From Qipengyuania vulgaris (GTDB taxonomy: Bacteria; Pseudomonadota; Alphaproteobacteria; Sphingomonadales; Sphingomonadaceae), in NCBI RefSeq assembly GCF_009827325.1, contig NZ_WTYC01000003.1, forward strand, positions 1 to 64,000: DNA of 64,000 nt. The letters run 5' to 3'. The notes beneath the pieces are model-generated. The model was not told the DNA's origin, did no database searches, and was given only the letters and a program-made list of their open reading frames with translations. The translations under genes and the position numbers were made by a program. This document shows, piece by piece, positions 15,851 through 25,072 of the stretch. Positions within the stretch are counted from its first letter, which is position 1. Each line of letters opens with the position of its first letter.

Positions 15851-17551
15851 ATGTTTCGTATTACCGCCATACCACTCGCCGCGCTGTTCCTTTCTGCCTG
15901 CGCTACCGTACCCGCACAAACCGGCCCCTCTGCCTTTTCTGGTGCTGTCAGTGCTGCCGATCCGCGCGCGCAGGCTGCAGGAGAGGAGATACTGACCAAG
16001 GGCGGCAGTGCCACCGACGCGGCAATTGCGGTGATGCTGGCCCTTAATGTCGTCGAGCCCCAGAGTTCGGGCATCGGAGGCGGAGGCTTCCTTGTGCGGG
16101 GAGAGGCGGATGGCGACGTTACGACCTACGATGGACGGGAAACTGCCCCAGCCGGTGCGACACCGGACTGGTTTCTTGACGAAGAAGGAGGTGTGCCTCC
16201 CTTCATGGTTTCGGCCTTGAGCGGATTGAGCGTGGGCGTTCCGGGAAATATCGCACTCGCCGCCAAGGCGCATGACGCGCATGGCAAACTCGCATGGCCG
16301 GAGCTGTTCGCCCCCGCTATCCGCTTGGCGCGCGAGGGCTTCCTCATCAATCCTCGACTGAACAACTCGCTCTCCAGCGCAAAGAACCGCGCGGCCTTCG
16401 GCGAAACCGGACGGGCACTCTTTTTCGACGCTTCCGGCGAGCCGCTCTCCGTGGGCACCCGCGTGCGCAACGAGGAGCTGGCTCGCACTCTCGAGCGAAT
16501 TGCCAACGAAGGTCCGGAGAGTTTCTATTCGGGTAAATTGGCACAGGAGCTGGCAGCCACGGTTGCTGCTGCAACCCCTCGCCCGGGAGCGATGACCCGC
16601 GGCGACATCTCCGCTTACAAGGCCAAGCAGCGCGATGCCGTGTGTACTCCATACCGCGAGTATCGGATCTGCTCGATGGGCCCGCCGACCTCCGGCGGAG
16701 TGGCGGTGCAGCAGATACTCGGACAGTTGGAACGTTTCGATCTTGCCGCACTCGGCGCGGACAATCCGGTGACATGGCACCTCTTCCTCGAGTCCCAGCG
16801 CCTCGCTTATGCCGATCGCGAACTCTATCTCGCCGACAGCGACTTTGTGCAGGTTCCGGTCGAAGGTTTGATCGCCGAGGATTACTTGGCGCAGCGCAGC
16901 ATGCTGATGTCGAAAGACCGGTCGATGGCCACCGCAGAAGCCGGGCAGCCGCGCGGTGCCTCGATGACACTGGCCGACGGCGACGAGCCAGAGGAGAAGG
17001 GCACCTCGCATCTCGCCGTAGTCGACCGCGACGGGACTATGGTCAGCTACACTTCGACGATCGAAGGTGCCTTCGGCTCTGGGCTGATGGTTGGCGGGTT
17101 CTATCTCAACAATGAGCTCACCGATTTCAGCCGTTCGCCTGAAGTCGGCGGGAAGCCTGTCGCCAACCGGGTCGAGGGCGGAAAGCGCCCGCGCAGTTCG
17201 ATGTCTCCGACGGTGGTTTACGATCCGCAAGGAGATCCATTCATGGTCGTCGGTGCGGCTGGAGGCAGCACCATCCCCGTGCAGACCGCGCGTAGCATTA
17301 TCGCCGCGATCGACTTCGGGCTGGATGCCGAGGCGTCATTAGGCCTCCCTTTCACCATGGCCTTTGGAGACCAGATTTTGCTCGAGGAAGGCACCTGGCT
17401 CGAAGAAGCAGCCGAGGCCTTCCGCTCCCTCGGACACGCCGAGTTGCTGGTTCGCCCGGCCCCGGTCAAGGGCGGCGCTCTGCTGTATCGGCAGGGGCAA
17501 TGGCAAAGCGCGCGCGATCCGCGTCTCGCGAGCCAGTTGGAAATGCCTTGA
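15851..17551 (+). CDS. ggt: Gamma-glutamyltransferase (exported)
   Basis: A 566-residue precursor of the Ntn-hydrolase gamma-glutamyltransferase. It starts with a signal sequence and lipobox (LSAC), indicating an envelope lipoprotein. The autoprocessing and catalytic nucleophile is T385 in KGTSHLAVVD, which would split it into large and small subunits. GSATDAAIAVMLALNVVEP and GIGGGGFL near the N-terminus are family signatures. The enzyme cleaves gamma-glutamyl bonds of glutathione and related compounds. The gene follows pyrD closely but shares no obvious pathway. Confidence 0.93.
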   Translation: MFRITAIPLAALFLSACATVPAQTGPSAFSGAVSAADPRAQAAGEEILTKGGSATDAAIAVMLALNVVEPQSSGIGGGGFLVRGEADGDVTTYDGRETAPAGATPDWFLDEEGGVPPFMVSALSGLSVGVPGNIALAAKAHDAHGKLAWPELFAPAIRLAREGFLINPRLNNSLSSAKNRAAFGETGRALFFDASGEPLSVGTRVRNEELARTLERIANEGPESFYSGKLAQELAATVAAATPRPGAMTRGDISAYKAKQRDAVCTPYREYRICSMGPPTSGGVAVQQILGQLERFDLAALGADNPVTWHLFLESQRLAYADRELYLADSDFVQVPVEGLIAEDYLAQRSMLMSKDRSMATAEAGQPRGASMTLADGDEPEEKGTSHLAVVDRDGTMVSYTSTIEGAFGSGLMVGGFYLNNELTDFSRSPEVGGKPVANRVEGGKRPRSSMSPTVVYDPQGDPFMVVGAAGGSTIPVQTARSIIAAIDFGLDAEASLGLPFTMAFGDQILLEEGTWLEEAAEAFRSLGHAELLVRPAPVKGGALLYRQGQWQSARDPRLASQLEMP

Positions 17552-17647
17552 GGAGGCGGAGGCCTCTCTTGCCGTAGCGGCAGCGGGAGCTTAAGCATCC
17601 GCGCTCAGTTGGTCGCACAACAAAAACATAATCTTGAGGAGCCTGCC

Positions 17648-19450
17648 GTGCTGTCGGACATCGATTCCGCCAACAACCTTGTCGAACTCTTCCTGAAGCG
17701 CGGTGACGAACGGCCCGACCGCGCCTTCCTCGGCGCGAAGCGTGACGGAGCGTGGCAGACGCTTAGTTGGAGGGAAGCAGCCGAACAGGTTTGTCTGCTG
17801 GCGGAAAACCTCCGTACGCTAGGGCTCCAGGCGGGCGACCGGGTGTGCCTCGTTTCCGAGAACCGCCCCGAATGGTGCATCGCCGATCTCGCGATCATGG
17901 CAGCGGGCTGCATTACCGTTCCTGCCTATGTCACCAATACCGAACGCGATCATGTTCACATCCTCGACAATTCAGGTGCGAAGGCAGTCATTGTCTCGGA
18001 CCAGAAGCTCTTGGGCCCCTTGCACGGCGCGCTGCAGGCAACCGGCATTGCCGATCATGTGATCGGCATCGAAGATCTCCACCGGCAGCAAGCGGGGAGC
18101 TTCAGCTTTTACGACTGGTCGAGAATGCTCGAAGGCGATGCTGTGACCGCGCGCAAGGCCGTCGAGGATCGTATTGCCAAGATCGGTCGCGGTGACACCG
18201 CCTGCATCATCTACACAAGCGGGACTGGCGGCGCGCCCCGCGGCGTGATGCAGCATCACGGGGCGATTCTCTGCAATATCGCGGGCGCGGCCGAAATCCT
18301 GATCGAGGATTTCGGTATCGACGACGAAGAGCGCTTTCTCTCCTTCCTTCCTGCCAGTCACGCCTACGAACATACTGGCGGACAATTCCTGCCGATCAGC
18401 GTGGGCGCTCAGATCTATTATTCCGAAGGCCTCGAAAAGCTGGCTAGCAATATCGAGGAAACCAAGCCGACCATCATGGTCGTCGTTCCGCGCCTGTTTG
18501 AAGTCTTGCGAACGCGTATCATGAAGCAGGTGACGAAGCAGGGCGGCCTAGCCGAGAAGTTGATGATGACCGCGCTGGAAGTCGGTGAACGACGGGCGCA
18601 GGGCAATCCGAAGTTCGGGGACGGGATCAAGGATGCGATCGTCGGCCGGCTGCTGAAACCGAAGATCCGCCAGCGCTTCGGCGGACGCATCAAGGCTATG
18701 GTTTCGGGCGGTGCGCCGCTCAACCCCGAAGTCGGCATCTTCTTCGAAGCGATGGGACTGACCATGTTGCAAGGCTATGGCCAGACCGAAGCGGGACCAG
18801 TAGTCGCCTGCAATCGGCCAAGCGCCGGAATCGCCATGCATTCGGTCGGTCCGGCCATGCGCGGAGTCGAGGTCCGGATTGCGGAGGACGGCGAAATTCT
18901 CTGCCGCGGCGAACTGGTGATGCATGGGTATTGGCAGAACCAGGCGGAGACCGAGCGCACGATCAAGGATGGCTGGCTGCATACCGGCGACATCGGACAT
19001 CTCGACGAGAAGAACCGCATCGTCATCACCGACCGCAAGAAGGACATGATCGTCAACGACAAGGGCGACAACATCGCCCCGCAAAAGGTCGAAGGTATGC
19101 TGACGCTGCAGCCCGAAATCGGTCAGGCAATGGTCGCCGGTGACAAGCGCCCCTATATCGTGGGCCTGATCGTGCCCGATGCCGAATGGTCACTCGAATG
19201 GGCACGCGAGAACGACAAGAAGTTCGACATGGCAATGCTGCAGGATGATCCCGAATTCCGCAGTGCGGTGCGAAAGGCGGTCGACCGGGTGAACAAGGAC
19301 CTGTCGGTGATCGAAAAGGTCCGCCAGTTCACATTTGCCGACGAAGGATTCACTATCGAGAACGAGGAAATGACCCCTTCAATGAAAATCCGCCGCCACA
19401 AGATCAAGGCCCGCTATGGGGTGCGGTTGGATGGGCTTTATCGCAGCTAA
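17648..19450 (+). CDS. Long-chain acyl-CoA synthetase (AMP-binding enzyme)
   Basis: A 600-residue adenylate-forming ligase. The P-loop-like AMP motif reads YTSGTGGAPRG, and GYGQTEAGP, HTGDIGHLDEKNRI and TDRKKDMI are the later core motifs. It has the layout of long-chain fatty-acid CoA ligases rather than acetyl-CoA synthetase. GTG 17648 is chosen because GAGGAG lies six bases upstream; a TTG at 17609 would add 13 residues without a good binding site. It would activate fatty acids for degradation or lipid synthesis. Confidence 0.9.
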   Translation: MLSDIDSANNLVELFLKRGDERPDRAFLGAKRDGAWQTLSWREAAEQVCLLAENLRTLGLQAGDRVCLVSENRPEWCIADLAIMAAGCITVPAYVTNTERDHVHILDNSGAKAVIVSDQKLLGPLHGALQATGIADHVIGIEDLHRQQAGSFSFYDWSRMLEGDAVTARKAVEDRIAKIGRGDTACIIYTSGTGGAPRGVMQHHGAILCNIAGAAEILIEDFGIDDEERFLSFLPASHAYEHTGGQFLPISVGAQIYYSEGLEKLASNIEETKPTIMVVVPRLFEVLRTRIMKQVTKQGGLAEKLMMTALEVGERRAQGNPKFGDGIKDAIVGRLLKPKIRQRFGGRIKAMVSGGAPLNPEVGIFFEAMGLTMLQGYGQTEAGPVVACNRPSAGIAMHSVGPAMRGVEVRIAEDGEILCRGELVMHGYWQNQAETERTIKDGWLHTGDIGHLDEKNRIVITDRKKDMIVNDKGDNIAPQKVEGMLTLQPEIGQAMVAGDKRPYIVGLIVPDAEWSLEWARENDKKFDMAMLQDDPEFRSAVRKAVDRVNKDLSVIEKVRQFTFADEGFTIENEEMTPSMKIRRHKIKARYGVRLDGLYRS

Positions 19451-19452
19451 CC

Positions 19453-19833
19453 ATGCGAAATGTTAGAATAATAATCGCCGCCCCGCTCCTTCTTGGGAGT
19501 TGCGAAACCGTCCAACATGTTAGTGAGACGCTGCCCTCGGCACTCGAAGCGGGCTGGCAAGGCGAGCGTGTCTGCACACTCCAGCACCAAGCCGAAACCC
19601 ACCGGGTGCTTCGTTGCACCTTCCCGCCTGGCGTGGGGCATGAACGCCATTACCACCCTCGTCACTATGGATATGCATTGAGTGGTGGCACTATGCGGCT
19701 GACCAGCGCAAGCGGGACGCGCACCGTGACACTCGCGGAACGATCGGACTATTCAAGCGATGGCGTGGATTGGCACGAGGTGGTTAATGTTGGCGAGACC
19801 ACCGTGGTCTATCTGATTGTGGAAGAGTTATAA
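19453..19833 (+). CDS. Small cupin-domain protein, probably exported
   Basis: A 126-residue protein with a hydrophobic N-terminus ending in LLLGSC, a lipobox-like site. The rest is a single cupin barrel with the metal-ligand pattern PPGVGHERHYHPRHYGYALSG and a second histidine in DWHEVVNVG. The substrate is unknown. It starts two bases after the acyl-CoA synthetase stop, so it is probably translated from the same message. Confidence 0.75.
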   Translation: MRNVRIIIAAPLLLGSCETVQHVSETLPSALEAGWQGERVCTLQHQAETHRVLRCTFPPGVGHERHYHPRHYGYALSGGTMRLTSASGTRTVTLAERSDYSSDGVDWHEVVNVGETTVVYLIVEEL

Positions 19834-19851
19834 GTAGACGAGCGGCAAAAG

Positions 19852-20322
19852 CTACTTTTGCTGAATGCGCTTTCTAAAATGTCCAAGCTGTCCGCTCATT
19901 GCTTTGAACGCATTGGTGAGATCGGTTGCAAAATGTTCGGCTTCTTTTTCCCGTACAGCCCAACGGGTGAAACTAGCCACGTTGCTGCGGTAAGAATTGA
20001 CGTCGAGCAACAACAGCCAATCACCGTTTTGCTCATGAGCGAGTGGGCCCACTCCGTGTGCCAAGAATTGGCGCTTGGGTTCAATAATCTGCCATGCGTT
20101 GAGTGCATTGGAGAAAGCTTTGAGCTGCTTGCTCGTGCCTTCAACTTCTTCTGACAGAACGATGAGGTCTGCGAGTTGCTGGCCTGCAAGGTGCCGGATT
20201 TTTGCGACGCGCCCTGCCTCCTTGGCCACCTCGAGGGATTTGGATACTGCAGCCTCGAACCGAGCAAAATAATTTAGGCAGTGCCCACGCCATTCATCCG
20301 GCGAGAATCGTGCAGCCGACAT
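19852..20322 (-). CDS. HEPN-like hypothetical protein
   Basis: A 156-residue, apparently all-helical protein with no signal or membrane segment. R84 to H89 in EPKRQFLAHGV fits the R-x4-6-H motif at the active site of HEPN RNases, with the usual helix before it; this is a motif-level resemblance only. Base composition is visibly more AT-rich than the neighbours, hinting at horizontal transfer. It sits 15 bases after the stop of the next leftward gene. No nucleotidyltransferase partner, usual for HEPN toxins, is adjacent. Confidence 0.6.
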   Translation of the reverse strand: MSAARFSPDEWRGHCLNYFARFEAAVSKSLEVAKEAGRVAKIRHLAGQQLADLIVLSEEVEGTSKQLKAFSNALNAWQIIEPKRQFLAHGVGPLAHEQNGDWLLLLDVNSYRSNVASFTRWAVREKEAEHFATDLTNAFKAMSGQLGHFRKRIQQK

Positions 20323-20337
20323 CAGACAAAGCCGACG

Positions 20338-20865
20338 CTAGGCAGCCACTTCCTCGATAAATTCTGGAAAGAAGCTCGGCGCGCGGTCACTCCACCCGGG
20401 GGCCGTCGCTGCGGCTTCACTCAATGACTGCAGCAACATCTTTCGGCGTTCGGGGCGAATCTGCGGCAGCGCGGCGGCGGCACAGAAGGCGCTGGGTAGC
20501 CACGGACGTGCATCGGGACCAAGCAAGCGCTCGTATAGGAAGCGGAATGCCGAGAAACACTCGATCCGTTCCTGTGCGAGATCGAAGGCAGCGACGCGGG
20601 TGATCTTCCCGATGAAGCTTTCGATGGCATCGAAGCCCGATTCGTGCGGGATCGCACCGCGTAGCGCCTTTAGCTCCTGATAGGCGACATACTGGCTACG
20701 GATCGCTGCGGTTTCGCCCTGAGTACGGCCCCAGATGCGAAATGCATCGCAACGGCTCAGGCCGATATCCAGACTTCGGCGGATGTAGCGCTGCTCGGCG
20801 GCGGTGAAGCCGGCAAATTCGCGCATCTCGGCAATGGTCAGCGACGCTGCATTGGTAACGGCCAT
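20338..20865 (-). CDS. Hypothetical protein, helical, unknown
   Basis: A 175-residue soluble protein, rich in helices, with FTAAEQRYIRRSLDIGLSR near the N-terminus and no recognised domain. The sequence SRCDAFRIWGRTQGE resembles a helix-turn-helix only vaguely. It lies 15 bases upstream of the HEPN-like gene on the same strand, so the two probably form one transcript, with the thiSG gene 58 bases further upstream. The function is unknown. Confidence 0.6.
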   Translation of the reverse strand: MAVTNAASLTIAEMREFAGFTAAEQRYIRRSLDIGLSRCDAFRIWGRTQGETAAIRSQYVAYQELKALRGAIPHESGFDAIESFIGKITRVAAFDLAQERIECFSAFRFLYERLLGPDARPWLPSAFCAAAALPQIRPERRKMLLQSLSEAAATAPGWSDRAPSFFPEFIEEVAA

Positions 20866-20923
20866 GATTCGACTCCCTGTCGAATCGAAGTGTCCGCCAA
20901 TATGGTTAATTTTCTGTGCGGGG

Positions 20924-21895
20924 TCAGATCAGCCCCGCCAGGGGGCTCGAAGGATCGGCGTATCTGCGGCGGCCCATACGGCCAGCGAGATAGGCCTCCC
21001 GGCCCGCCTCTACGGCAAGCTTCATGGCGCGCGCCATCCGGATCGGGTCCTTGGCTTCGGCAATCGCGGTATTCATCAGCACCCCGTCGCAGCCCAGTTC
21101 CATGGCTACTGCTGCGTCCGAGGCGGTACCTACTCCTGCATCGACCAGCACGGGGACATTTGCGCCTTCGACGATGAGACGGATCGTGACCTGGTTCTGG
21201 ATACCAAGACCCGAGCCAATCGGTGCACCCAAGGGCATGACCGCTACCGCACCCGCTTCCTCAAGCTGCTTGGCAGCTATTGGATCGTCTACGCAGTAGA
21301 CCATCGGATGGAAGCCTTCCTTGGCCAGCACCTCGGTGGCCTTCAGCGTCTCGCGCATATCGGGATAAAGCGTCTTCGCCTCGCCTAGAACTTCGAGCTT
21401 CACGAGGTCCCACCCGCCTGCTTCTCGCGCGAGGCGCAGCGTGCGAATTGCCTCGTCTGCAGTGAAGCAACCTGCGGTATTGGGGAGATAGGTGACCTTC
21501 TCCGGATCGATATGATCTGTCAGCATAGGCGCGCTCGGATCGCTCACATTGACACGGCGGACAGCCACGGTGACGATTTCGGCCCCGCTGGCCTCGAGTG
21601 CGGCAGCGTTCTGTTCGAAATCCTTGTACTTGCCCGTTCCGACTATCAGGCGGGAATGGAAGGTATGTCCGGCGACACTCCAGCTATCGTCGGCCTGTCC
21701 CCCGCCGACGAAGTGCACGATCTCGAGCACGTCGCCATCGGCAACCTTGTGTTCGGAGAGCTCGCTGCGCGGAGCGATGGTGCCATTGTGCTCCACCGCG
21801 ACCTTGGCGGGGTCGAGATCCAGTTCGCGCACGAGATCGGAGATGGTAGATGCGGCGGTGCGGCGGGTTTCGCCATTAACGGTCAGGCTTATCAT
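20924..21895 (-). CDS. ThiS-ThiG fusion protein (thiazole synthase)
   Basis: A 323-residue protein joining a ThiS sulfur-carrier domain (about 1-66) to a ThiG thiazole synthase (about 70-323). The ThiS Gly-Gly tail appears as HFVGGG at 62-66, but the chain continues into ThiG without a stop. The ThiG Schiff-base lysine is probably K166 in [15 protein letters not shown], and [20 protein letters not shown] is typical. Together these make the thiazole moiety of thiamine. An alternative GTG start at 21907 adds four residues. It is 12 bases from the MerC-like gene. Confidence 0.92.
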   Translation of the reverse strand: MISLTVNGETRRTAASTISDLVRELDLDPAKVAVEHNGTIAPRSELSEHKVADGDVLEIVHFVGGGQADDSWSVAGHTFHSRLIVGTGKYKDFEQNAAALEASGAEIVTVAVRRVNVSDPSAPMLTDHIDPEKVTYLPNTAGCFTADEAIRTLRLAREAGGWDLVKLEVLGEAKTLYPDMRETLKATEVLAKEGFHPMVYCVDDPIAAKQLEEAGAVAVMPLGAPIGSGLGIQNQVTIRLIVEGANVPVLVDAGVGTASDAAVAMELGCDGVLMNTAIAEAKDPIRMARAMKLAVEAGREAYLAGRMGRRRYADPSSPLAGLI

Positions 21896-21907
21896 AGCCC
21901 GCGTCAC

Positions 21908-22312
21908 TTAGTCCCCGCAGCGCTCCTTGCAAGCCGCAGAGTGGCAGTGACGAAGGTTGAGGATGTGACCGAGCGAGACGAGGCCGACCCCGATGATCGT
22001 CAGGATCGCCTCTTTGTAACCATGCGGAACGGCAAGAGCGCCGCCCATGAAGGTCAGACCGGTCATCGCGATGACGAAGGGCATGGCCATCCGATGACGC
22101 AATGCACCCCAACCGATCGCAACGGCAGCAACCAGCGTTGCCACGACCAGGCCCCAACGGTGAATATCGGGCGCGAAGAAGAGTTCCCCCCCGATGCCGA
22201 GTCCGGAAACCAGCACGATACTGGCAAGGCAATGCAGCGCACACAGACCGGAGAGCCCGATACCGATACGATCGAGCCGCTGCCGAATCGGATTGATGGC
22301 GCGTTGCAACAT
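21908..22312 (-). CDS. MerC-domain membrane protein
   Basis: A 134-residue protein with about four membrane segments and the LCALHCLAS cysteine pair of MerC-like proteins, plus a cysteine/histidine-rich tail (RHCHSAACKERCGD) that suggests metal binding. MerC transports mercury in resistance operons, but no mer genes are nearby, so a different metal role is possible. ATG 22312 is chosen since a candidate promoter would place the RNA start there; an in-frame GTG at 22339 would add nine residues but falls in that promoter. It is followed by thiSG. Confidence 0.75.
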   Translation of the reverse strand: MLQRAINPIRQRLDRIGIGLSGLCALHCLASIVLVSGLGIGGELFFAPDIHRWGLVVATLVAAVAIGWGALRHRMAMPFVIAMTGLTFMGGALAVPHGYKEAILTIIGVGLVSLGHILNLRHCHSAACKERCGD

Positions 22313-22319
22313 GTCATGG

Positions 22320-22348
22320 CAGATATGTGATAGTATCACCTGTTACAA
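22320..22348 (-). promoter_or_regulatory. Candidate promoter with palindromic operator for merC-like/thiSG
   Basis: On the minus strand, TTGTAA (22343-22348) and TATCTG (22320-22325) are 17 bases apart. The spacer contains GTGATAGTATCAC (22327-22339), a perfect 13-bp palindrome. Transcription would begin almost at ATG 22312, giving a leaderless mRNA. The -10 is weak, matching at three positions. Confidence 0.35.
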
Positions 22349-22453
22349 GAGCCAGTTTCCTATCGGGACGTATTTCGTCGCTTGCCCGGGCCGCTACGTC
22401 GATTGAGGCATTTGCACTTGCGCAAACCCGCCGTGGCGGCGAACACGCACGCC

Positions 22454-23476
22454 ATGACCGATGATACATCGCGTGCCCGTCCCGGCCTGCTTGCCAACTG
22501 GTTGTTCATCGTTGCCGCCCTAGTGGTGGCAATCGTCACGGTCGGCGGCATAACCCGCCTGACCGAAAGCGGGCTGTCCATCACCGAATGGAAACCGCTT
22601 CTGGGTGCATTGCCGCCCCTTAGTCAGGCAGACTGGCAGGCCGAATTCGAACTTTACCAGCGCATTCCAGAGTACCAGCAGATCAACGGGCCTGCGGGAA
22701 TGGACCTGGAGTCCTTCAAGTCGATATACTGGTGGGAATGGATTCACCGACAGCTGGGCCGCCTTATCGGTCTCGCGCTGGTTGTGCCGCTCGCGATCTT
22801 TGCGGTGCGCAAGGTAATCCCCCAAGGCTACTTCTGGCGGCTTTTCGCACTCGCAGCACTGGTGGGTTTGCAGGGAAGTTTCGGTTGGTGGATGGTGGCT
22901 TCCGGTCTCGAGACGCGGACGGACGTGAGCCATTTCCGCTTGGCCATACATCTATGTACTGCGCTGATACTGCTCGGCGGGCTGATCTGGACTGCGCTGG
23001 ATCTGCGTACACTGGCATTGCGTCATCACCGTCCGGCACGCCTGCAACCGGTTGCGATATGGACGGGCATCATCCTTTTTGTCCAACTGGTGCTCGGTGC
23101 TTGGGTGGCGGGCCTCAACGCCGGGCTCGCCTCGGATAGCTGGCCACTGATGCAAGAACAGCTCGTTCCCGAGTTCGACCGCTCGAATGGGCTCTTCTGG
23201 GCGCTTACGAACGACCCGTTCCTGATTCACTGGATGCACCGCTGGTGGGCCTGGGTGGCGGTGGCTGCGCTCGTTCTCATGGCTCGAAAGGTAAAGCCGC
23301 TCGACCGGCGTGCATCGATTGCAATCCATTCGGCCTTCGGCATCCAGATCATCCTTGGCATAGCTACCGTAATGACCGGCGTGGATTTCTATCTGGCTGT
23401 CTTGCATCAACTCGTCGGTGCACTGCTGGTGGCAGCCTATGCGTGGGGAGCCCATGTGCTGGGGCGAGCAGGATGA
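22454..23476 (+). CDS. ctaA: Heme A synthase (CtaA/COX15 type)
   Basis: A 340-residue integral membrane protein with eight expected spans. Histidines that ligate heme are seen in EWIHRQLGR, VSHFRLAIHL, IHWMHRWWAW and LHQLVGAL. It oxidises the methyl group of heme O to make heme A for cytochrome aa3 oxidase. The N-terminal GGITRLTESGLSITEWKP is a strong family signature. ATG 22454 is chosen over an upstream in-frame ATG as the hydrophobic domain begins shortly after. Its stop overlaps cutA (ATGA). Confidence 0.95.
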   Translation: MTDDTSRARPGLLANWLFIVAALVVAIVTVGGITRLTESGLSITEWKPLLGALPPLSQADWQAEFELYQRIPEYQQINGPAGMDLESFKSIYWWEWIHRQLGRLIGLALVVPLAIFAVRKVIPQGYFWRLFALAALVGLQGSFGWWMVASGLETRTDVSHFRLAIHLCTALILLGGLIWTALDLRTLALRHHRPARLQPVAIWTGIILFVQLVLGAWVAGLNAGLASDSWPLMQEQLVPEFDRSNGLFWALTNDPFLIHWMHRWWAWVAVAALVLMARKVKPLDRRASIAIHSAFGIQIILGIATVMTGVDFYLAVLHQLVGALLVAAYAWGAHVLGRAG

Positions 23477-23799
23477 GCGCCCTTATCTACTGTCCCTTCC
23501 CGGATGCCGAGAGCGCCCGCAATGTCGGTGAGCAGTTGCTGGACGAAGGCCTGATCGGCTGCATCAATATCGGCGGGCCGATCCAGTCGTTCTTCGCCTG
23601 GGGCGGAGAAAGAGGCGAGGGCGAGGAATGTCCCGCACTCCTGAAGACCGACGCACAGTTGTTGGAACTGGCAATCTCTCGACTTGAGGAACTGCATCCC
23701 TACGACTCGCCTGCCGTACTCGGCTGGCCCTGTGTCGCAGGGAAGGCGACTGAAAGCTGGCTCCGAACTCTCGGCGGCGGTGGAAGTGTCCGGCACTGA
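23473..23799 (+). CDS. cutA: CutA-family divalent-cation tolerance protein
   Basis: A 108-residue protein with the CutA1 trimeric ferredoxin-like fold signatures: CPFPDAESARNVGEQLL, the LIGCINI strand, and the C-terminal ELHPYDSPAVLGWP. CutA is linked to copper and other cation tolerance; its molecular role is unsettled. It overlaps the ctaA stop by 4 bases, so translation is coupled. The family name is often misassigned to other copper genes, but here the fold match is clear. Confidence 0.85.
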   Translation: MSALIYCPFPDAESARNVGEQLLDEGLIGCINIGGPIQSFFAWGGERGEGEECPALLKTDAQLLELAISRLEELHPYDSPAVLGWPCVAGKATESWLRTLGGGGSVRH

Positions 23800-23976
23800 T
23801 TCCACGCCCTAATAGGGTGACGTATTATTTTACCCCACGCGAGACCCCCGGAATAGCTTGACGAATCGCGGATTGGGCGCCAATTGGCCCGCGCTTTGCA
23901 GTTCCGTTTATGCGGGTCTGCCAGACAATACGCATCCCCAAGATGCGACAAACTCGAGCAAACGGACATCAAGCCC

Positions 23977-24456
23977 ATGAAGGCTCTCACGAAGATGACC
24001 CAGTCGGCGAAGCCGGCCGAGGTCGAAAAGGAATGGCATATCATCGACGCCGAGAATCTCGTCGTCGGTCGCCTCGCCGCGATCATCGCCAACATCCTGC
24101 GCGGCAAGCACAAGCCGAGCTACACGCCGCATGTCGATTGCGGCGACCACGTCATCGTCATCAATGCCGACAAGGTGAAGTTCACCGGCAAGAAGATGGA
24201 TGACAAGATCTATTACAAGCACACCGGCCACCCCGGCGGCATCAAGGAAACCACCCCGAACAAGGTTCTGGGCGGGCGTTTCCCCGAGCGCGTCCTGGAA
24301 AAGGCCGTGCAGCGCATGATCCCCCGTGGCCCGCTGGGCCGCGACCAGATGCGCGCGCTCCACCTCTACAACGGCACCGAGCATCCGCATGACGGGCAGA
24401 AGCCCAAGACGCTCGACGTTGCTTCGATGAACCGCAAGAACAAGGCTGTTGCATGA
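23977..24456 (+). CDS. rplM: 50S ribosomal protein L13
   Basis: A 159-residue L13. [46 protein letters not shown] and the C-terminal [16 protein letters not shown] are hallmark segments. ATG 23977 (MKALTKM) is chosen because the family begins there. It overlaps rpsI by 4 bases, the usual L13-S9 operon. The 177 bases upstream contain a TTGACG near 23858 but no convincing -10 at the right spacing. Confidence 0.96.
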   Translation: MKALTKMTQSAKPAEVEKEWHIIDAENLVVGRLAAIIANILRGKHKPSYTPHVDCGDHVIVINADKVKFTGKKMDDKIYYKHTGHPGGIKETTPNKVLGGRFPERVLEKAVQRMIPRGPLGRDQMRALHLYNGTEHPHDGQKPKTLDVASMNRKNKAVA

Positions 24457-24980
24457 TGGCTGACGAAACCAAGAACGACACCGTCTCGGATCTCGCCGAT
24501 CTGAAAGACATCGCTTCCGACGCGCCGCAAGGCGATTCGGCAGACATCGCCGCCAAGGCCGACGTTCCCCTGCGTGAGCAGGAATTGGACGGCCAAGGCC
24601 GTGCTTACGCCACCGGCCGCCGCAAGGACGCCACCGCACGCGTATGGCTCGTCCCGGGCAGCGGCAAGATTACCGTCAACGGCAAGGACCAGGAAATCTA
24701 TTTCGCACGTCCGACCCTGCGTCTCGTGATCGACCAGCCTTTCGCCATCACCGAGCGTCAGGGCCAGTACGATGTGATCGCCACCGTAAAGGGCGGCGGT
24801 CTTTCGGGCCAGGCAGGTGCGGTCAAGCACGGCATTTCGCAGGCGCTCACCAAATACGAACCGGCGCTCCGTTCGACGGTCAAGGCTGCCGGGTTCCTTA
24901 CCCGAGACAGCCGCGTGGTCGAGCGTAAGAAGTACGGCCGTGCGAAGGCACGCCGCAGCTTCCAGTTCTCGAAGCGTTAA
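24453..24980 (+). CDS. rpsI: 30S ribosomal protein S9 with acidic N-terminal extension
   Basis: A 175-residue S9. The conserved domain starts at about residue 50 ([16 protein letters not shown]) and ends with the canonical [17 protein letters not shown]. An acidic, Ala/Asp-rich extension of about 48 residues precedes it; this is longer than in E. coli S9 (130 residues) but extensions occur in alphaproteobacteria. It overlaps the rplM stop, and ATG 24456 three bases later is equally possible. A strong terminator follows. Confidence 0.96.
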   Translation: MMADETKNDTVSDLADLKDIASDAPQGDSADIAAKADVPLREQELDGQGRAYATGRRKDATARVWLVPGSGKITVNGKDQEIYFARPTLRLVIDQPFAITERQGQYDVIATVKGGGLSGQAGAVKHGISQALTKYEPALRSTVKAAGFLTRDSRVVERKKYGRAKARRSFQFSKR

Positions 24981-25011
24981 TTCGCCGAGAGACGGATCTC
25001 AGGATTAACAG

Positions 25012-25043
25012 AAAGGGCGGTTCCGCAAGGAGCCGCCCTTTTT
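25012..25043 (+). terminator. Terminator of the rplM-rpsI operon
   Basis: A stem of AAAGGGCGG and CCGCCCTTT extended by TTCC/GGAG around a GCAA tetraloop, giving about 13 pairs, ends in T5. It lies 32 bases after the rpsI stop. Its symmetry could also stop leftward transcription. Confidence 0.92.
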
Positions 25044-25072
25044 CATGTGTAGGCCGTGCACGACCGTTCCGC

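Noticed and set aside
15737..17230. A 497-codon open frame opposite ggt
   Set aside because: Antisense to a clear gamma-glutamyltransferase with an intact nucleophile; no recognisable protein and no binding site.
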